DNA from: Acidimicrobiaceae bacterium
Lineage (GTDB): Bacteria; Actinomycetota; Acidimicrobiia; Acidimicrobiales; Poriferisodalaceae
Length of the DNA: 64,000 nucleotides
Assembly (NCBI GenBank): GCA_002721305.1
Contig: PBKA01000019.1
Span: 78,602 to 142,601, forward strand
Direction of reading: 5' to 3'
Below the pieces are notes generated by a model. That model was not told where the DNA came from. It was given only the letters and a program-made list of their open reading frames with translations, and ran no database searches. Position 1 is the first letter of the stretch. Each line of letters opens with the position of its first letter. Shown here one piece after another: positions 58,074 to 64,000 of the stretch. The position numbers and the translations under genes were made by a program.

Positions 58074-59531
58074 TCAGGTCAAGGGCCGATCAGTGGGTGT
58101 CACCGGAGACATAAGAGCTGTGGAACCGGTTAGGAAGGCGTCCACTGAAGCTGCGCAAGAACGACCTTCGGCGATGGCCCACACGATGAGGCTTTGCCCG
58201 CGTCCCATGTCGCCGCAAACCCAAACACCGTCAACATTGGTGGAGAAGTCGCTGTCGCGAGCGACATTGGATCTCTCGTCGAGATCTACTCCCAATTGAG
58301 TCAACAGATCGCCCTTCTCGGGTCCAGTAAAGCCCATCGCTAGAAACACTGCATCTGCTTCTAGTTCGAAGTCTGACCCGGGGACCTTCTCGAAACGACC
58401 GTCTTTGAATTCGACTTCGTGTGCAGCGAGCGCCCGAACGTTTCCGTCGTCGTCTCCCACAAATTTTTCAGTGTTGACCGAATAGATTCGTTCCCCGCCT
58501 TCTTCGTGAGCTGACGTTGTTTTGAAGGTCATGGGGAACGTTGGCCAGGGATTCCCGTCTGAACGTTCCTCAGGGGGACGCGCCATTATCTCGAATTGAT
58601 GAACTGAGCTTGCGCCTTGCCTATGGGCGGTACCAAGGCAGTCGGCTCCGGTGTCGCCGCCTCCGATAATGACCACTTTCTTGCCTGCGGCGGAGATGGG
58701 GACTTCTTCAACACTGATGTCTCCTTGTTGGGCTCGGTTAGCCCAAGGGAGATATTCCATTGCCTGATAAATGCCGTTTAATTCTCGGCCTTCTATTGGA
58801 AGGTCGCGCCATTGGGTGGCGCCGCCGGCTAGTACAACGGCATCGAACTGCTGCTGCAGTTCGCTACTGGTGATATCTACGCCGACTTCGATTCCTGTTC
58901 GAAACTCCGTTCCCTCGAGTTCCATTTGTTCGATGCGCCGGTCTATGTGTCGCTTCTCCATTTTGAATTCAGGGATGCCGTATCTCAGTAGGCCACCGAT
59001 TCGGTCGGCGCGTTCGAACACGACGACAGAATGTCCGGCTCGTGTCAGCTGTTGGGCGGCTGCGAGACCGGCCGGACCGCTGCCAACCACCGCAACGGAC
59101 TTACCGGAGAGAACACTTGGAGTTATAGGAGTGACCCAACCCATCTCGAATGCGTGGTCGATGATGGTTACCTCGACTTGTTTGATGGTGACCGGGTCCT
59201 GGTTGATGCCTAGGACGCATGCCCCTTCGCATGGGGCGGGGCAGAGACGGCCCGTGAATTCCGGAAAGTTGTTTGTTGCGTGCAGCCGGTCGATTGCTTC
59301 TTTCCAGCGGTCTTTGTAAACGAGGTCGTTCCAGTCAGGGATGATGTTTCCGAGAGGGCATCCGTCGTTACAGAAGGGAATTCCGCAGTCCATGCACCTG
59401 CTCGCTTGATCTTTCAGATCTGCTTGGTCGAAATCTTCATAAACTTCGTTCCAATCAAGCAGGCGAACGGGTACCGGTCGGCGCGATGGATTTTGTCTCG
59501 GGTGTTTCAGGAATCCGCGAATGTCAGCCAT
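58074..59531 (-). CDS. gltD: Glutamate synthase small (beta) subunit
   Basis: A 485-residue NADPH-dependent electron-input subunit. N-terminal iron-sulfur cysteines: RCMDCGIPFCNDGCPLGNIIPDW and CPAPCEGACVLG. FAD motif VAVVGSGPAGLAAAQQL, ERADRIGGLLRYGIP, NADPH motif VVIIGGGDTGADCLG, and the closing WVCGDMGRGQSLIVWAIAEGR. ATG 59531 (ADIRGFLKHPRQ) is preferred to GTG 59537. It lies six bases after the gltB stop, forming a gltBD operon. Confidence 0.96.
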   Translation of the reverse strand: MADIRGFLKHPRQNPSRRPVPVRLLDWNEVYEDFDQADLKDQASRCMDCGIPFCNDGCPLGNIIPDWNDLVYKDRWKEAIDRLHATNNFPEFTGRLCPAPCEGACVLGINQDPVTIKQVEVTIIDHAFEMGWVTPITPSVLSGKSVAVVGSGPAGLAAAQQLTRAGHSVVVFERADRIGGLLRYGIPEFKMEKRHIDRRIEQMELEGTEFRTGIEVGVDITSSELQQQFDAVVLAGGATQWRDLPIEGRELNGIYQAMEYLPWANRAQQGDISVEEVPISAAGKKVVIIGGGDTGADCLGTAHRQGASSVHQFEIMARPPEERSDGNPWPTFPMTFKTTSAHEEGGERIYSVNTEKFVGDDDGNVRALAAHEVEFKDGRFEKVPGSDFELEADAVFLAMGFTGPEKGDLLTQLGVDLDERSNVARDSDFSTNVDGVWVCGDMGRGQSLIVWAIAEGRSCAASVDAFLTGSTALMSPVTPTDRPLT

Positions 59532-59537
59532 TTCCAC

Positions 59538-62500
59538 TCACCCCTTCGCCGCCGCCATCACAGCTTCTTCGATGTCCTGGCCGTGTTCTTCTGCCGTGGC
59601 GATTGCGTCCAGGACTCGCCGGTAGTCCTTTGGCATGACTTTTTTGAAGGAACGGACATGTTGATGCCAACGATCAAGAATTGTTGAAGCGACGGTCGAG
59701 TTTGTTTCATCAAGGTGACGTCGAATGATGTCTCGAAGCGCATCGGCGTCTTCTTCGGACAACGAACTTTCTAGGTCCACCATCTCGGTGTTGAGATTGC
59801 GATGGAACTCGTCGTCGGGATCGAAAATGAATGCCACTCCACCCGACATTCCCGCGCCGAAGTTTCTGCCGGTAGCGCCGAGAACGACGACGATTCCCCC
59901 GGTCATGTATTCGCATCCGTGGTCGCCGACGCCTTCGACAACCGCTGTTGCCCCCGAGTTTCGGACGCAGAAACGTTCACCCACTACTCCTCGGATGTAA
60001 GCCTCGCCTCCGGTCGCGCCGTAGAGGATGACGTTTCCCGCGATGACGTTTTCTTGTGCAATGAAATCTGGGGAGGCATTTCTTGGCGGTCGAAGGGTAA
60101 TTCGACCGCCGGATAGCCCTTTACCCAAGTAGTCATTGGCGTCTCCGCACAGACGCAGGGTTATGCCTTGCGGGACGAAGGCACCAAAACTTTGACCCGC
60201 TGAACCCGTCAACTCGATGTCAATTGTGTTGTGAGGTAGTCCGTCACCTCCGTAGGTCTTGGTGAGGTGATAGCCGAGCAACGTCCCGACGGTGCGATTG
60301 ACGTTCGAAACAGGCAGTTCGATCCGGACCGGGGATCCATCTTCCAGTGCCGGTTGAGCGTGCTGGATGAGCTCCTGGTCTAGGGCTCTGTCTAATCCGT
60401 GGTCTTGGTCTTGGGAACAGAAGCGGTCTTGTTCCCAAGGAGAGGTGGGTACGTGAAGAATTGGGCTCAGGTCGAGACCATCGGCTTTCCAGTGATTCAC
60501 AGCGCGGTCGACGTCGAGACAGTCAACTCTGCCTATTGCTTCTTCGACTGAGCGGAAACCGAGCTCAGCCAAATATTCCCTTACTTCTTGAGCTACATAT
60601 TCGAAGAAGTTGACAACGAACTCCGCTTTGCCGGTGTATCTGGCTCTGAGTTCCTTGTTTTGAGTCGCCACACCGACCGGACAGGTATCGAGGTGACAGA
60701 CGCGCATCATTATGCATCCCGATACCACCAACGGTGCCGTGGCAAACCCGAACTCTTCGGCGCCGAGCAGGGCTGCGACTATGACGTCTCGACCGGTCTT
60801 CAATTGCCCGTCGGTTTGCACCACTATTCGGTCGCGGAGTCCGTTTATTAACAGGGTTTGTTGAGTTTCAGCTAAACCCAGTTCCCAGGGTCCACCCGCA
60901 TGTTTGAGTGACGTGAGTGGTGAAGCGCCGGTGCCACCGTCATGGCCTGAAATGAGAACCACGTCGGCTTTGGCTTTGGAGACACCTGCGGCCACTGTTC
61001 CGACTCCGACCTCCGCTACCAGCTTGACGTGGATTCGCGCTTCAGGGTTTGAGTTCTTCAGATCATGAATGAGTTGTTTTAAGTCCTCAATTGAGTAGAT
61101 GTCGTGGTGCGGTGGCGGTGAAATCAGACCAACTCCCGGGGTGGAATGACGGGTCTTCGCTATCCACGGCCACACTTTGGGGCCCGGTAGTTGGCCGCCT
61201 TCACCAGGTTTTGCTCCTTGAGCCATCTTGATCTGAATGTCGTCGGAGTTGACCAAATATTCAGACGTCACCCCGAACCGGCCCGACGCCACTTGTTTGA
61301 TGGCTGACCTTCGGGAGTCACCGTTGCTGTCTAGTATGAACCGCTCCGGGTCCTCACCCCCTTCGCCGGTGTTGGACTTCGCCCCTAACCGGTTCATGGC
61401 GATGGCAAGCGTCTCGTGTGCTTCAGCTGAGATGGACCCGTAGCTCATCGCGCCAGTCGAGAATCTCTTCACGATGTCGCTCACAGGCTCAACATCGTCG
61501 ATGGGGATCGGGCCATCGTCGTTGGGGGTCAGCCTGAATAATCCCCTAAGTGTCGCTAGTTCCTCTGATTGTTTGTCTACAAGTTTGGTGTATTGCTTGA
61601 AAAGTTCGTACTGACCCGTACGTGTCGAATGCTGAAGCCGGTAGACCGTCTCTGGGTTAAATAAGTGAAATTCGCCCTCTCGCCGCCACTGGTACTCGCC
61701 GCCCGACCACAGATCTCGATGAGCTACTTCTTCAGGATTCTCCAAATACGCGAAGCGGTGCCGAAGCGCTACCTCTTCGGCAATCACATCAAGATCAACG
61801 CCCCCCAGTTTTGAACTTGTGCCGGTGAAATAGTCGTTGATGACTTGGTGAGAGAGGCCCACGCACTCAAATACTTGTGCGCCTGTGTAACTGGCAACGG
61901 TGGAAATCCCCATCTTCGACATGATTTTGAGGACACCTTTGGAACAAGCTTTGATGTAGTTCCGAACCGCTGTTTTGCTATCGATTTCTGTAATTGCGCC
62001 TTCCTCAATCAGATCTTCGATTGATTCGATAGCGAGATACGGATTGATGGCCCCAGCTCCATAACCGAGCAGCAGTGCCATGTGATGCACCTCTCGAGCG
62101 TCACCACATTCGACCACGAGCCCGACTTCAGTTCGGGTGCGATTACGCACCAAATGATGATGGACGGCGCCTGTGAGTAAGAGAGATGGAATCGGAGCGT
62201 TCTCTGCGTTGCTGTACCGGTCGGACAAAACGATCACTTTGGCGCCGTCAGCGATCGCGTCAGAGACTCTTGCTTGAATGTCCTCGATTGCTTTTTGCAT
62301 TCCCGCGCCACCTTCGGCAACGGGATACAGGCCGTCGATCGCGAATGACTTGAATTGGGGATGGTCGTCGTTTTCGTTTAGATACAGGACCTTGGCGAGG
62401 TCCTCATTGGAGATCACCGGGTGGGGGAGAACGATCTGTCGGCAAGATTCCGGACCGGGTTGCAGCAAATTCCCCTCTGGGCCTATCACCGAAGATGTTG

Positions 62501-64000
62501 AGGTGACCAACTCTTCTCGGATGGCGTCCAATGGTGGGTTGGTGACCTGAGCGAAAAGTTGAGCAAAATAGTCAAAGATCAACCTGGGGCGCGGGGACAG
62601 CACAGCTATTGGGGTGTCGGTACCCATTGAGCCGATCGGCTCCGCTCCAGTGCGCGCCATGGGTGAGAGCAAGATTTTGAGTTCCTCTTCGGTGTAACCA
62701 AAGGTGCGCTGTCGTTTCACCACAGACGAATGTTGGGGGGTGAGGAGGAAACGGTCAGGTAAATCGTCTAAATGCAACAACCCGTCTTGCAGCCATTCCC
62801 CATAGGGATCTGTCTCAGCGAGCGTGCTTTTGATTTCTTCGTCACCAATGATGCGCCCTTGGTCCGTGTCGACCAAGAACATCCTTCCCGGTTGCAGTCG
62901 CCCTTTTTGTACAACGGTGCTCTGATCGAGATCGAGTACACCCACCTCGGAAGCGACCACGACCAGTCCGTCGTCAGTCACCCAATATCGTGACGGGCGC
63001 AGGCCGTTACGGTCCAGGACTGCTCCTATGACAGTTCCGTCGGTAAATGCGATGGAAGCAGGTCCGTCCCAGGGTTCTATCAACGAGGCGTGGTACTCGT
63101 AGAAGTCGCGTTTCCATTGTGGGAGACGTTCATGGTTCTCCCAAGCTTCGGGAATCATCATCAACACCGCATGGGGCAGGGTGCGTCCGCCGAGGTACAG
63201 AAGTTCCAGGGCCTCATCGAAGCTGGCGGTGTCAGAGGCACCTTGAGTCATCACCGGCAACGCCCGCTGGAGGGCATCGCCGAATAGTTCGGTTGACAGT
63301 TTCCCTTCGCGGGCATGCATCCAGTTTCGGTTCCCCATCACTGTGTTGATTTCCCCGTTGTGAGCAATGAGGCGATATGGGTGGGCGAGGGGCCAGGAGG
63401 GAAACGTGTTGGTACTGAACCGTGAATGGACTAACGCGAGGGCGCTTTCCAGTCGTTGGTCAGTCAAGTCGGGAAAGAATTCGGGTAACTGGTCGCAGGT
63501 GAGCATCCCTTTGTACACAAAGGTGCGGCACGACAACGACGGGAAATAAACCGCTGGTTGGACTTCATGTTCGATTCTTTTACGGAGAATGAACACAGCT
63601 CGTTCGAGATCGAGATCTCTTATGGGGGAGCTATCTGCGCCTGCGATGAACACGGTCCGAAAGACCGGCATCGCATCGGTAGCGAAACTTCCCAACGAAG
63701 AGCTAACAGTTGGCACCTCTCGCCAACCAAGAACTCGAAGGCCTTCCTGTTCGGCGAGCGCTTCAATGGCTTGAGCCGCACCATCGGGGTCCTCAGATGG
63801 GAGGAACGCCATACCAGCTGCATAGCTACCAGCCTCGGGTAGATCGAAATCTGTGACCTTTCGAAAAAATGAGTCAGGTAACTGAATCAGCATTCCTGCC
63901 CCGTCACCAACGTTTGCTTCCGCGCCGGTCGCGCCACGATGGTCGAGTTGATACAAACACGTCAAACCGCGTTGCACCATGTCATGGGAACTGCGGCCAT
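59538..64000 (-). CDS. gltB: Glutamate synthase large (alpha) subunit, 5' end beyond window
   Basis: At least 1487 codons of GltB are present, reading leftward from the right edge. The frame is open past ORF-track ATG 63980 to base 64000 and encodes GRSSHD before it, so the true start with the catalytic Cys1 is outside the window. Visible domains: class II amidotransferase ([45 protein letters not shown]); central domain; FMN-binding synthase domain ([33 protein letters not shown]) with the 3Fe-4S cysteines [15 protein letters not shown]; and the C-terminal GxGxG helix ([31 protein letters not shown]). It converts glutamine and 2-oxoglutarate to two glutamates. Confidence 0.96.
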   Translation of the reverse strand, partial: GRSSHDMVQRGLTCLYQLDHRGATGAEANVGDGAGMLIQLPDSFFRKVTDFDLPEAGSYAAGMAFLPSEDPDGAAQAIEALAEQEGLRVLGWREVPTVSSSLGSFATDAMPVFRTVFIAGADSSPIRDLDLERAVFILRKRIEHEVQPAVYFPSLSCRTFVYKGMLTCDQLPEFFPDLTDQRLESALALVHSRFSTNTFPSWPLAHPYRLIAHNGEINTVMGNRNWMHAREGKLSTELFGDALQRALPVMTQGASDTASFDEALELLYLGGRTLPHAVLMMIPEAWENHERLPQWKRDFYEYHASLIEPWDGPASIAFTDGTVIGAVLDRNGLRPSRYWVTDDGLVVVASEVGVLDLDQSTVVQKGRLQPGRMFLVDTDQGRIIGDEEIKSTLAETDPYGEWLQDGLLHLDDLPDRFLLTPQHSSVVKRQRTFGYTEEELKILLSPMARTGAEPIGSMGTDTPIAVLSPRPRLIFDYFAQLFAQVTNPPLDAIREELVTSTSSVIGPEGNLLQPGPESCRQIVLPHPVISNEDLAKVLYLNENDDHPQFKSFAIDGLYPVAEGGAGMQKAIEDIQARVSDAIADGAKVIVLSDRYSNAENAPIPSLLLTGAVHHHLVRNRTRTEVGLVVECGDAREVHHMALLLGYGAGAINPYLAIESIEDLIEEGAITEIDSKTAVRNYIKACSKGVLKIMSKMGISTVASYTGAQVFECVGLSHQVINDYFTGTSSKLGGVDLDVIAEEVALRHRFAYLENPEEVAHRDLWSGGEYQWRREGEFHLFNPETVYRLQHSTRTGQYELFKQYTKLVDKQSEELATLRGLFRLTPNDDGPIPIDDVEPVSDIVKRFSTGAMSYGSISAEAHETLAIAMNRLGAKSNTGEGGEDPERFILDSNGDSRRSAIKQVASGRFGVTSEYLVNSDDIQIKMAQGAKPGEGGQLPGPKVWPWIAKTRHSTPGVGLISPPPHHDIYSIEDLKQLIHDLKNSNPEARIHVKLVAEVGVGTVAAGVSKAKADVVLISGHDGGTGASPLTSLKHAGGPWELGLAETQQTLLINGLRDRIVVQTDGQLKTGRDVIVAALLGAEEFGFATAPLVVSGCIMMRVCHLDTCPVGVATQNKELRARYTGKAEFVVNFFEYVAQEVREYLAELGFRSVEEAIGRVDCLDVDRAVNHWKADGLDLSPILHVPTSPWEQDRFCSQDQDHGLDRALDQELIQHAQPALEDGSPVRIELPVSNVNRTVGTLLGYHLTKTYGGDGLPHNTIDIELTGSAGQSFGAFVPQGITLRLCGDANDYLGKGLSGGRITLRPPRNASPDFIAQENVIAGNVILYGATGGEAYIRGVVGERFCVRNSGATAVVEGVGDHGCEYMTGGIVVVLGATGRNFGAGMSGGVAFIFDPDDEFHRNLNTEMVDLESSLSEEDADALRDIIRRHLDETNSTVASTILDRWHQHVRSFKKVMPKDYRRVLDAIATAEEHGQDIEEAVMAAAKG

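Noticed and set aside
1-64000. CRISPR arrays, rRNA or tRNA genes, phage or toxin-antitoxin modules
   Set aside because: No regularly spaced repeats, tRNA-like cloverleaf flanks or characteristic proteins were found on either strand by reading.

Overview
The window is a dense, intron-free bacterial chromosome segment with no rRNA, tRNA, insertion sequence, phage gene or CRISPR array that I can see. No gap without a gene exceeds about 300 bases; the largest is the 280-base leader of infC. Composition looks mid-GC, roughly 50-55% by eye and not computed. Gene content and order point to Actinomycetota: mycobacterial-type integration host factor (mihF) next to gmk-rpoZ-coaBC-metK, a DUF948 protein and a small membrane protein between rarA and alaS, a PriA-like protein without Walker A, a DUF1844 protein beside infC, and a PPOX-class (F420-type) flavoprotein. 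Mid GC, a class 1B-like PyrD and the many CoA-transferase III, PhyH and amidohydrolase genes make an Acidimicrobiia-like lineage my best guess. That placement is inference.

Region 1 (1-26836, all on +) is a long conserved housekeeping run. It holds the rarA 3' end, alaS, ruvX, mltG, aroE-aroB-aroQ, a M24 peptidase, efp and nusB. The pyrimidine operon pyrR-pyrB-carA-carB-pyrD-pyrF follows, behind a PyrR-binding RNA element, and then mihF, gmk, rpoZ, coaBC, metK, priA, def, fmt, rsmB and a metallophosphoesterase. Genes are packed with 1-4 base overlaps, so several ORF-track starts needed correcting.

Region 2 (26845-33242, both strands) is a catabolic or accessory insert. It holds two unrelated amidohydrolase-2 proteins, a GNAT acetyltransferase, a lactonase-like metallo-beta-lactamase fold protein, an amidase, a dienoyl-CoA-isomerase-like crotonase and a four-helix membrane protein.

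Region 3 (33282-43869) returns to housekeeping on +: moaB/mog, ribD-ribE-ribBA, hisG, then infC-rpmI-rplT-trmH-pheS-pheT. DUF1844 lies divergent to infC. infC appears to start at a non-standard ATA codon behind a structured leader with an intrinsic terminator. trmH appears to start at CTG overlapping the rplT stop.

Region 4 (43873-58048) is an accessory cluster that looks like an uncharacterised carboxylic-acid/acyl-CoA pathway. Two co-linear paralogous genes each encode two fused CaiB-type CoA-transferase domains, and they surround an acyl-CoA carboxylase beta subunit and a PhyH dioxygenase. A second PhyH dioxygenase, a VOC protein, a DUF3237 protein, an MFS transporter of monocarboxylate-carrier type, a 2-hydroxyacid dehydrogenase, an SDR, a PPOX protein and an FAD oxidoreductase complete it. 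A perfect 10-base inverted repeat lies in the divergent promoter region of the first CoA-transferase gene and the carboxylase gene.

Region 5 (58074-64000, on -) is glutamate synthase gltB-gltD; the gltB start lies beyond the right edge. Across the window about 13 transcription-unit heads carry a TANNNT hexamer 6-8 bases before the start codon and no Shine-Dalgarno sequence, the signature of leaderless mRNAs. Several usual operon partners (aroC, aroK, pyrC, pyrK, ribH, hisE) are missing from their customary places.
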